A program made the translations under genes and the position numbers. A model generated the notes under the pieces. The model was not told the DNA's origin, did no database searches, and worked only from the letters and a program-made list of their open reading frames with translations. Below are positions 7,684-14,313 of a stretch of DNA of 57,189 nucleotides, piece by piece. Each line of letters starts with the position of its first letter. Positions within the stretch are counted from its first letter, which is position 1. The stretch comes from Bacteroidales bacterium (GTDB lineage Bacteria > Bacteroidota > Bacteroidia > Bacteroidales > Muribaculaceae): NCBI GenBank assembly GCA_004557385.1, contig SFEA01000013.1, forward strand, positions 1 through 57,189, in the 5' to 3' direction.

Positions 7684-8640
7684 TTACTTCAACTCCTCAA
7701 GTATTCGCTTCAGCACCACTTGAGCCGAAATCTCGCGGTTGGCAGCTTCCGGAATCACAAGCGAATTGGCACTTTCAATCACGTCGTCGCTCACAATCAT
7801 GTTGCGGCGCACAGGCAAGCAGTGCATGAAGAAGCCATTGTTGGTGAGTGCCATCTTTTCGGTGGTGATGGTCCAGCTGCGGTCGGTGCTCAGCACCTTG
7901 CCGTAGTTAGGGTCGGCGTATGCACTCCAGTTCTTGGCATAGACAAAGTCGGCACCGGCGAGAGCCTTGTCCTGGTCGTATTCAACGCGGGCATTGCCCA
8001 CAAAGCGAGGGTCGAGCTCGTAGCCGTGAGGGTGAGTAATCACAAAGTCGTAGTCGGCAGCGTTCATCCACTCGGCAAACGAGTTAGGCACAGCCTGTGG
8101 CAATGCCTTGGGGTGCGGAGCCCAGGTGAGAACCACCTTCGGGCGCTCAACGCGCTTGTGCTCCTCGATGGTGATGAGGTCGGCAAAGCTTTGCAACGGA
8201 TGCACAGTGGCTGTTTCCATTGCAAACACCGGACGTCCCGAATACTTTATGAACTGGTTGAGGATTTTCTCCTCGTAATCGTCGGTTTTATTTTCGAAAC
8301 GGGCAAACGAGCGCACGCCAATCACATCGCAGTAGCATCCCATCACCGGTATTGCCTCAAGCAAATGTTCTGGCTTGTCGCCGTCCATAATCACGCCGCG
8401 TTCGGTTTCGAGTTTCCATGCGCCTTGGTTTACGTCGAGCACAATCACGTTCATGCCAAGGTTCATGGCAGCCTTTTGCGTGCTCAGGCGAGTGCGAAGC
8501 GACGAATTGAAGAATATCATCATCAGGGTCTTGTTTTCGCCCAGATGCTTGTAGGCAAAACGGTTTGCCTTCACTTCGAGAGCTTCGTTCACTGCGGCTT
8601 TCAAATCGCCGATATCTTCTACGTGTTGAAAGTATTTCAT
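7684..8640 (-). CDS. argF': N-succinylornithine carbamoyltransferase
   Basis: This 318-residue transcarbamylase makes N-succinylcitrulline from N-succinylornithine and carbamoyl phosphate in Bacteroides-type arginine synthesis. It carries the variant carbamoyl-phosphate loop FFNSSLRTRLSTQ, rather than the STRTR of ordinary ornithine enzymes, and the HCLPVRR motif. Pro90 in the GDKPEHLLEAIPV loop matches the residue reported to select succinylornithine. Acetylornithine enzymes have Glu at the equivalent site. The sequence closely resembles the Bacteroides fragilis enzyme as I recall it. The gap to the flippase gene upstream is AT-rich and may hold its promoter. Confidence 0.92.
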   Translation of the reverse strand: MKYFQHVEDIGDLKAAVNEALEVKANRFAYKHLGENKTLMMIFFNSSLRTRLSTQKAAMNLGMNVIVLDVNQGAWKLETERGVIMDGDKPEHLLEAIPVMGCYCDVIGVRSFARFENKTDDYEEKILNQFIKYSGRPVFAMETATVHPLQSFADLITIEEHKRVERPKVVLTWAPHPKALPQAVPNSFAEWMNAADYDFVITHPHGYELDPRFVGNARVEYDQDKALAGADFVYAKNWSAYADPNYGKVLSTDRSWTITTEKMALTNNGFFMHCLPVRRNMIVSDDVIESANSLVIPEAANREISAQVVLKRILEELK

Positions 8641-8789
8641 AACTGATAGATATTAAAAAAATTATATTAAGAATGCTAAGTTATAAACAAAATTCCATTT
8701 TCAAGCGAAGTCGCCGAATATTTATGTTTTTTTCAAACAATTCTCAGCCATCAGCCTTCGGATATCGTAATTGGGTCACTGCCCCCGAT

Positions 8790-10238
8790 TCATCGGAAAA
8801 GCCTGCCCACAACCGGCAGCCGCTTCAGGACTTTGCCGAGATGCTCAACGCGCACAATCACCGCGGCAAACAGCACAAGCAGCGCGGTGCGATAAGCAAT
8901 GTTTAGCCAAGTGTTGCCCAAGTCGACCATCGTCATCGCGGCAAACAGTGCGGCAGCAAGCAAGGTGTAGCCGCCAATGGCTTTGACGGGATAGGCAATG
9001 GGATAGTAGTGCTGACCGGCGATGTACGACAGCAGCATCGACGTGCCGTAGCCGGCAAAGCCAGCCCATGCGCATGCCATATAGCCATAGCGAGGCACAA
9101 AAATCACGTTCACGGCAATCATCACCGCGCACCCTATGCCCGAGAGGTAGGCGCCCCAGATGGGCCTGTCGGTGAGTTTATACCAAAACGACAGGTTGAA
9201 ATATATGCCCATCATAATCTCGGCAGCCATCACTATCGGCACCACCACCAGCCCCTGGCGATAGTCGGCGCCGATGAGGTGCTTGAGCACATCGATGTAA
9301 GCCACCACCGAGAGGAATGCCAGCAGCGTGAATATCACAAAATAGCGCATTGCCGAGGCATAGTATTCCTTGTTGTTGCTGTCGGCGCCCTTGCCGAACA
9401 CAATAGGCTCGTAGGCATAACGGAACGCCTGCGTTATCATGGCCATAATCATGGCAATCTTCACCACAGCGCCATAAATGCCCAGCTGCTCCTTGGCATC
9501 GGCAGCATGATACACAAATGGGAAGATGATTTTGTCGGCGGTTTGATTGAGTATGCCGGCAATGCCCAGCAGCACCATAGGCCACGAGTAAGCCAGCATC
9601 CGGCGCAGCAGTTTGCCGTCGAGATTCCACTTCACCGCCCTCAGCTCGGCGTAGAAGGCAAAGGTGATGAGCGAGGTGCAAATGAGGTTGATGAGGAATG
9701 CATTGCCCTCATAAGGCGTGAAGCAGGTGAACGCCACGATGTTGAGCATTATGTTCAGGACGATGAACGCCAGTTTGAGCGCTGCAAACTTCATCGCCTT
9801 GCGTTTGTAGCGCAGATAGGCAAACGGAATGGCTTGGAAGGCATCGAGCGCCACCGTGATTGCCATAAAGGCAATAAACTCGGGGTGCTCGCCGTAGCCC
9901 ATTACCTGGGATATTGGCGCCAATCCGCCAAGCACCACAGCAAGGAACACCGCCGAAAGTGCACTCACATAGGTGAGCGCAGTGCCAAACACATGCTCGC
10001 CGTTGTTGCCCTCCTTGTTGGCAAAGCGGAAGAAGGTGGTTTCCATGCCGAATGTAAGAATCACCAGCACCAGCGCCGTGTAGGCATAGATGTTGGTGAT
10101 TGTGCCGTAGCCGCCGCCGGCTGCTGCAAGTTTGTGTGTGTAGAGCGGCACCAGCAGATAGTTGAGGAACCGCCCTATGATGCTACTCAACCCGTAGATA
10201 GCCGTATCTTTGGCCAACGACTTCAAATTCACTGCCAT
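8790..10238 (-). CDS. Polysaccharide flippase (Wzx/MATE-like membrane protein)
   Basis: This 482-residue protein is almost entirely hydrophobic, with about 12-14 transmembrane segments. The start MAVNLKSLAKDTAIYGLSSIIGRFLNYLLVPLYT (split here: AKDTAIYGLSSIIGRF, then NYLLVPLYTH) is typical of Bacteroidota oligosaccharide and lipopolysaccharide flippases of the MOP superfamily. These move lipid-linked glycans across the inner membrane. No glycosyltransferases are adjacent, so the cargo cannot be inferred. Its start is 101 bases from the stop of ruvB, which is transcribed in the same direction, and a ruvB terminator hairpin lies between. Confidence 0.88.
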   Translation of the reverse strand: MAVNLKSLAKDTAIYGLSSIIGRFLNYLLVPLYTHKLAAAGGGYGTITNIYAYTALVLVILTFGMETTFFRFANKEGNNGEHVFGTALTYVSALSAVFLAVVLGGLAPISQVMGYGEHPEFIAFMAITVALDAFQAIPFAYLRYKRKAMKFAALKLAFIVLNIMLNIVAFTCFTPYEGNAFLINLICTSLITFAFYAELRAVKWNLDGKLLRRMLAYSWPMVLLGIAGILNQTADKIIFPFVYHAADAKEQLGIYGAVVKIAMIMAMITQAFRYAYEPIVFGKGADSNNKEYYASAMRYFVIFTLLAFLSVVAYIDVLKHLIGADYRQGLVVVPIVMAAEIMMGIYFNLSFWYKLTDRPIWGAYLSGIGCAVMIAVNVIFVPRYGYMACAWAGFAGYGTSMLLSYIAGQHYYPIAYPVKAIGGYTLLAAALFAAMTMVDLGNTWLNIAYRTALLVLFAAVIVRVEHLGKVLKRLPVVGRLFR

Positions 10239-10290
10239 AGCAAAAATGCATTAAGTGTAATTTCGTAATTTTTAGTGTGTAATAATAATT

Positions 10291-10307
10291 CCCGCAGCCC
10301 ATGCGGG
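10291..10307 (-). terminator. Hairpin after ruvB
   Basis: CCCGCA (10291-10296) and TGCGGG (10302-10307) form a perfect 6-bp stem with a 5-base loop, 33 bases beyond the ruvB stop. In the leftward direction it is followed by AATTATTATT, a weak T-rich tail, so it can act as an intrinsic terminator for ruvB before the flippase gene. Confidence 0.45.
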
Positions 10308-10339
10308 CGCTCAATCGGCGGGTACGCAGCCCTGTGCGC

Positions 10340-11365
10340 TCAATCGCCAAAGAGCGACCCCTGTTGGCTGAATCGCGAACGGCCCAGATGCTCGTAAGCC
10401 AAGTCGGTGGCTTCGCGTCCGCGCGGCGTGCGCTTCACAAAGCCCTCTTGAATGAGGTAAGGCTCATACACTTCCTCGAGCGTGCCCGGGTCTTCGCCCA
10501 GCGCCGTGGCTATTGTGGTTACGCCCACAGGTCCGCCCTTAAACTTGTCGATGATGGTGAGCAATATCTTGTTGTCGATTTCGTCAAGCCCGTATTTGTC
10601 GATGTTCAGCGCCTCGAGGGCATAGCGCGTGATGTCGGTTTCGATTTTGCCGCTGCCCTTCACCTGCGCAAAGTCGCGCACACGGCGCAGCAAGGCGTTG
10701 GCAATACGTGGCGTGCCACGGCTGCGCAAAGCAATCTCCTGTGCGGCATCGTCGGTGATGGGCACGTTGAGCAACCGCGCCGAACGCCTCACGATGCGGT
10801 TCAGCACCTCGTGGTCGTAGAACTCCAAGTGACAGTTGATGCCGAAACGGGCGCGAAGCGGCGAGGTGAGCAAGCCGCTGCGCGTGGTGGCGCCAATGAG
10901 GGTGAACGGCGACAGATTGAGCTGCACCGAGCGCGCCCCGGGGCCCTTGTCAATCATGATGTCGATGCGATAATCCTCCATTGCCGAATAGAGATATTCC
11001 TCAACCACCGGACTCAACCGATGTATTTCGTCGATAAACAGCACATCGTTTTCGTCGAGCGAGGTGAGCACGCCAGCCAAGTCGCCGGGCTTGTCGAGAA
11101 CCGGTCCGGAGGTCACCTTGAATCCCACCCCAAGCTCGTTGGCGATGATGTTCGACAGCGTGGTCTTGCCCAACCCCGGAGGTCCGTAGAGCAACGTGTG
11201 GTCGAGGCTTTCGCCGCGCCGCTTTGCCGCCTGAACAAACACCCGCAGGTTCTCAATAATCTTCTCCTGTCCGTTGAAGTCCTCAAAGCGCTCGGGCCGC
11301 AAGGCTCGCTCGAAATCCTTGTCCGACTCCTGTCGCTGATTGCGTATGTCAAAATTTTCTTCCAT
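10340..11365 (-). CDS. ruvB: Holliday junction branch migration helicase RuvB
   Basis: This 341-residue AAA+ motor, together with RuvA, drives branch migration of Holliday junctions. The start is set at the ATG at 11365 (MEENFDIRN); an upstream ATG would add 45 residues that overlap the promoter and have no family counterpart. Walker A is GPPGLGKTT, Walker B is LFIDEIH, sensor 1 is GATTRSGLL, and the C-terminal winged helix ends with GREATDLAYEHLG. A promoter matching the Bacteroidota consensus lies just upstream, back to back with the sirtuin promoter. Confidence 0.97.
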   Translation of the reverse strand: MEENFDIRNQRQESDKDFERALRPERFEDFNGQEKIIENLRVFVQAAKRRGESLDHTLLYGPPGLGKTTLSNIIANELGVGFKVTSGPVLDKPGDLAGVLTSLDENDVLFIDEIHRLSPVVEEYLYSAMEDYRIDIMIDKGPGARSVQLNLSPFTLIGATTRSGLLTSPLRARFGINCHLEFYDHEVLNRIVRRSARLLNVPITDDAAQEIALRSRGTPRIANALLRRVRDFAQVKGSGKIETDITRYALEALNIDKYGLDEIDNKILLTIIDKFKGGPVGVTTIATALGEDPGTLEEVYEPYLIQEGFVKRTPRGREATDLAYEHLGRSRFSQQGSLFGD

Positions 11366-11370
11366 AACCA

Positions 11371-11402
11371 CAAAAGTAGCAATTAGTCGTTTATTATGCA
11401 AC
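11371..11402 (-). promoter_or_regulatory. ruvB promoter
   Basis: On the minus strand GTTG (11402-11399) and TACTTTTG (11378-11371) are separated by 20 bases. This fits the Bacteroidota consensus of a -33 TTTG/TTG box and a -7 TAnnTTTG box. The -7 box ends 5 bases before the ruvB ATG, so the leader must be extremely short. Confidence 0.55.
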
Positions 11403-11434
11403 TTGCAAGGCAGCAAAAAAACTCCGACGCAGCT

Positions 11435-11466
11435 ATTGCTCGGCTCGCAACAATTGCTTAACTTTG
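11435..11466 (+). promoter_or_regulatory. Sirtuin (cobB) promoter
   Basis: ATTG at 11435-11438 and TAACTTTG at 11459-11466 are separated by 20 bases, matching the Bacteroidota sigma-ABfr promoter pattern. The ATG of the sirtuin lies 37 bases downstream. It is divergent from the ruvB promoter, with 32 bases between the -33 elements. Confidence 0.55.
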
Positions 11467-11502
11467 AATTATCCAACAAAACTCTAAAAAACCTCAACAA
11501 CG

Positions 11503-12195
11503 ATGAAGAAGTTAGTAATATCGACAGGAGCAGGCATTAGTGCCGAAAGCGGAATAAAAACCTTTCGCGACGCCGACGGTTTGTGGGAAAACTATCCGGT
11601 GATGGAGGTGGCAAGCCACACAGGCTTCTTACGCAATCCCGAACTGATTCATAAATTCTACAACGAACGCCGCGCCCAGCTGGTGAATGCTAAGCCAAAC
11701 GCCGCCCACTACGGACTGGTGGAACTGGAAAAATACTTCGACGTGCAAGTGATTACGCAAAACGTCGACGACCTACACGAGCGCGCCGGCAGCAGCAAGG
11801 TGCTGCACCTGCACGGCGAACTCATGAAGATGCAATCGCTGAAAAACGAGAATCACGTGTACACTCTCGACCGCGACCATCTGGAAACCAGCACCGCCAC
11901 CCGCGACCAATATGGCGACCCAGTGCGCCCGTTCATCGTGTTCTTCGAGGAAGCCGTGCCCAACTTCACTCCGGCAATGAAGCTGGTGCAGGAAGCCGAC
12001 ATCTTTGTGGTGATTGGCACCTCGCTGGTGGTTTATCCGGCTGCAAGCCTCATCAACTGCGTGCGCCCCGGCAAACCAATCTTCTACATCGACCCGAACC
12101 CCGCCCGTGTTGACCTCGACAATGTCACGGTAATTAAAAAGCCTGCCACCGAGGGCGTGAAAGAACTGATTGAAACACTCAAAACAATGCAATAA
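11503..12195 (+). CDS. cobB: Sir2-family NAD-dependent deacylase
   Basis: This 230-residue sirtuin removes acyl groups from lysines using NAD. NAD-binding GAGISAESGIKTFRD lies at residues 9-23, TQNVDDLHERAGS at about 85-97, the catalytic histidine is His104 in HLHGEL, and GTSLVVYPAASL follows near residue 170. The stretch that normally holds two Cys-x2-Cys zinc pairs (about 106-145) has no cysteine. This appears to be a zinc-free variant of the kind I recall from other Bacteroidota, so it is probably natural rather than damage. It is monocistronic, divergent from ruvB and followed by repeats. Confidence 0.92.
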   Translation: MKKLVISTGAGISAESGIKTFRDADGLWENYPVMEVASHTGFLRNPELIHKFYNERRAQLVNAKPNAAHYGLVELEKYFDVQVITQNVDDLHERAGSSKVLHLHGELMKMQSLKNENHVYTLDRDHLETSTATRDQYGDPVRPFIVFFEEAVPNFTPAMKLVQEADIFVVIGTSLVVYPAASLINCVRPGKPIFYIDPNPARVDLDNVTVIKKPATEGVKELIETLKTMQ

Positions 12196-12291
12196 CCGCC
12201 ACCAATGGCAACTTCTATGCCCCTTTGTGCCGTAATTATTGGATTATTCAGTGAATTCAAGATTAGAGAAAGACGCGAATTTGCCCTCGTG

Positions 12292-12417
12292 GCTGGGTCT
12301 GCAACCGCGCAGCGGTTGTGGATGGTGGGGAGCATTCTGCTTTCCCCACATAGTCGCCTACGGCGCCAATGCGGGGTTATAGACAATGTAACCGCTCGCG
12401 CGGTTAATATCGCTGGT
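12292..12417 (-). repeat. Dispersed three-hairpin repeat, copy A
   Basis: On the minus strand this reads from the ACCAGC edge, through hairpin AACCGC...GCGGTT, a central CCCCGCAT...ATGTGGGG arm pair, a second hairpin CAACCGC...GCGGTTG, to the GCAGACCCAGC edge. It is about 126 bases long. It matches the copies at 39279, 53242, 53354 and 56792 and is inverted relative to copy B beside it. Confidence 0.75.
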
Positions 12418-12451
12418 TTTCAATTCATTACATTTATATGACACCTGACGC

Positions 12452-12578
12452 ACAACCGCGGCGCGGTTGCAACTTCAATAACCCCTTATTGACGGCGAGC
12501 GTTAGCGATGCCGGCTATATGGGGACTGACAGATACTTCCAACCAAAACCAACCGCGGCGCGGTTGCAGACCCAGCTA
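12452..12578 (+). repeat. Dispersed three-hairpin repeat, copy B
   Basis: Starts at ACAACCGCGGCGCGGTTGC, has TAACCCC and GATGCCGGCTATATGGGG in the middle, and ends CCGCGGCGCGGTTGCAGACC at the right edge. It has the same layout as copy C at 39279. It lacks the short ACCAGCGATAT left tip. Together with copy A it forms an inverted pair 34 bases apart. Confidence 0.75.
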
Positions 12579-12953
12579 ATCAGGTATTTCAACGAGAAAA
12601 GAATTCAAGCGAGAACTTCTTTCGATACTCATCACCCAACTCCGACACATATTTGCCCTCAAAAGTAACCAAACGATGTTTGTAGCCGCTGAATCTGACA
12701 GCACTCCGCTGAGAAGCAGTGTTACATTTACAAACGCAAACAAAAACTCGCTCCAAAGCTGCCTTATATATAAAATTAAGGTTGTTAATAACTTTTTTTG
12801 AAAAAAATCAATTTCTATATGTAAATTATAAGGAATATTTTATAACTTTACAGCGAATTATCGATTGGTTTGATGTGCCACACTTAATACACAATCAATC
12901 AACAGATTATATGGTGTTTAATGACTTGGTCGAAAATTTGAATTTGTAAATTT

Positions 12954-13868
12954 ATGGATAGTATGGGGATAACTTATCACATACCGGCATTGCTGAACGA
13001 GTGCATCAACGCTCTTGACATTAAGCCCGACGGCACCTATGTCGACGTCACCTTTGGTGGCGGTGGTCACTCGCGCGCCATAATGGAGCATCTGGGCAGC
13101 AACGGACGCCTTTATGGTTTCGACCAAGATATGGACGCCTATGCCAACCGCATCGACGACCCCCGATTTACATTCGTACACAGCAATTTTGCCTTTCTGC
13201 AAAACTTTATGCGCTACTACGGCGTGGACGGCGTGGACGGCATTCTTGCCGACCTGGGCGTGTCGTTTCATCACTTCGACGACCAGCAACGCGGCTTCTC
13301 GTTTCGCTTCGACGGCAAACTGGATATGCGCATGAATCAGGATAATCCACGCGACGCTCGCACTGTGATTGCCGAATATAGCGAGGAGCAACTCGCCAAC
13401 ATACTATACCTCTACGGCGAGCTCAAGCAATCGCGCCGCATTTCCGCCGCCATTGTAAAGGCACGCAACCAAGTGCCCATCGAAAGCGTACAGCAACTGC
13501 TCGACGTGCTCAAGCCATTCATACGCCCGCAGCACGAAAAAAAGGAACTGGCACAGGTGTTTCAGGCTCTGCGCATCGAGGTGAACAACGAGCTGGCAGT
13601 GCTCGAACAGCTGCTCAAACAGTCGCTGAAAGTGCTCAAGCCGGGCGGCAGACTGGCGATTATCACCTATCACTCGCTTGAGGACCGACTGGTGAAAAAC
13701 TTCCTGCGCAGCGGCAACATCGAGGGCAAAATCGAACAAGACTTCTTCGGACGAATCAACTCGCCGCTGAAGCTTGTGAATAACAAAGTGATTGTGCCCG
13801 ACGACGACGAGGTGAACCGCAATCCGCGCTCGCGCTCGGCAAAGCTGCGAATAGCCGTGAAGCTTTAG
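12954..13868 (+). CDS. rsmH: 16S rRNA (cytosine-1402-N4)-methyltransferase RsmH
   Basis: This 304-residue SAM-dependent enzyme (also called MraW) methylates C1402 in the 16S P site. The SAM loop VDVTFGGGGHSRAIMEHL lies at about 30-47, with ADLGVSFHHFD further on and the C-terminal YHSLEDRLVKNF and RSRSAKLR signatures. Length is normal. It opens the division and wall cluster here, because the usual mraZ is missing. A second in-frame ATG at 12963 is an alternative start. It is followed by 58 bases before the FtsL-like gene. Confidence 0.96.
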   Translation: MDSMGITYHIPALLNECINALDIKPDGTYVDVTFGGGGHSRAIMEHLGSNGRLYGFDQDMDAYANRIDDPRFTFVHSNFAFLQNFMRYYGVDGVDGILADLGVSFHHFDDQQRGFSFRFDGKLDMRMNQDNPRDARTVIAEYSEEQLANILYLYGELKQSRRISAAIVKARNQVPIESVQQLLDVLKPFIRPQHEKKELAQVFQALRIEVNNELAVLEQLLKQSLKVLKPGGRLAIITYHSLEDRLVKNFLRSGNIEGKIEQDFFGRINSPLKLVNNKVIVPDDDEVNRNPRSRSAKLRIAVKL

Positions 13869-13926
13869 CACCAAGGCAATTAACAAAAAAAACAATCATC
13901 AACAAGCAAAACATATTTTCACAACA

Positions 13927-14313
13927 ATGGCAAAGACCGAAAACAGCGAACCGAACGACCCTCAGCAACAGCAACAGGTTGCCGACAGGTCGGAGCGCAT
14001 CTTCATACGCATTCTCAAGGGCAAGATTGTGCCCTATCACTTCTTCAAGAAGCACTGGATGCTGGTGACGGTGACCGTGTCGATGATTTTGATGTCGATT
14101 GCCAACAAATATGAGTGTCAAACAAAAATCACCGAGATACAACGCCTCGAGCGCGAACTGAAGATTATGCAAGCCAATCGCGTGGAGGCAAGCGCAAATT
14201 ACAATTCGCTGATTCGCGAAAGCAGTATGATGCAAATGGTCGAAACAAAACAGCTCGACCTGATATCACCTGAATGTCCACCATATAATCTATCGGAGTA
14301 TGAAGCAAAATAA
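13927..14313 (+). CDS. FtsL-like division protein
   Basis: This 128-residue bitopic protein occupies the ftsL position. A basic, polar cytoplasmic N-terminus is followed by one transmembrane helix at about 43-60 (HWMLVTVTVSMILMSIA), then a coiled-coil stretch (EIQRLERELKIMQANRVEA) in the periplasm. FtsL proteins diverge strongly in sequence, so the call rests on layout and position between rsmH and ftsI. Its last 14 bases overlap the ftsI start, suggesting translational coupling. Function would be in the FtsQLB-type complex that activates FtsWI. Confidence 0.8.
   Translation: MAKTENSEPNDPQQQQQVADRSERIFIRILKGKIVPYHFFKKHWMLVTVTVSMILMSIANKYECQTKITEIQRLERELKIMQANRVEASANYNSLIRESSMMQMVETKQLDLISPECPPYNLSEYEAK

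Larger units (their letters stand above)
12196..12953. other. Repeat-bearing gap in front of the division cluster
   Basis: This 758-base gap holds two copies of the dispersed repeat in opposite orientation (12292-12417 and 12452-12578), then AT-rich DNA to the rsmH ATG. mraZ, which usually opens this cluster, is not present. A TAACTTTA box at 12843-12850 could be a -7 element for rsmH, but no good -33 partner is seen. On the minus strand an ATG-less open frame ending at 12591 reads sensibly (GYKHRLVTFEGKYVSELGDE) and could be a decayed gene end. This is only a suspicion. Confidence 0.5.

Noticed and set aside
9900..10240. Glycan synthesis locus around the flippase
   Set aside because: The neighbours are ruvB and argF'; no glycosyltransferase genes are present.
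12591..12800. Minus-strand open frame with GYKHRLVTFEGKYVSELGDE
   Set aside because: It has no ATG and no recognisable family; it could be a gene end but cannot be supported as a feature.
12719..12949. 76-codon frame in front of rsmH as an mraZ replacement
   Set aside because: The translation has no MraZ features, and the DNA is AT-rich non-coding in character.
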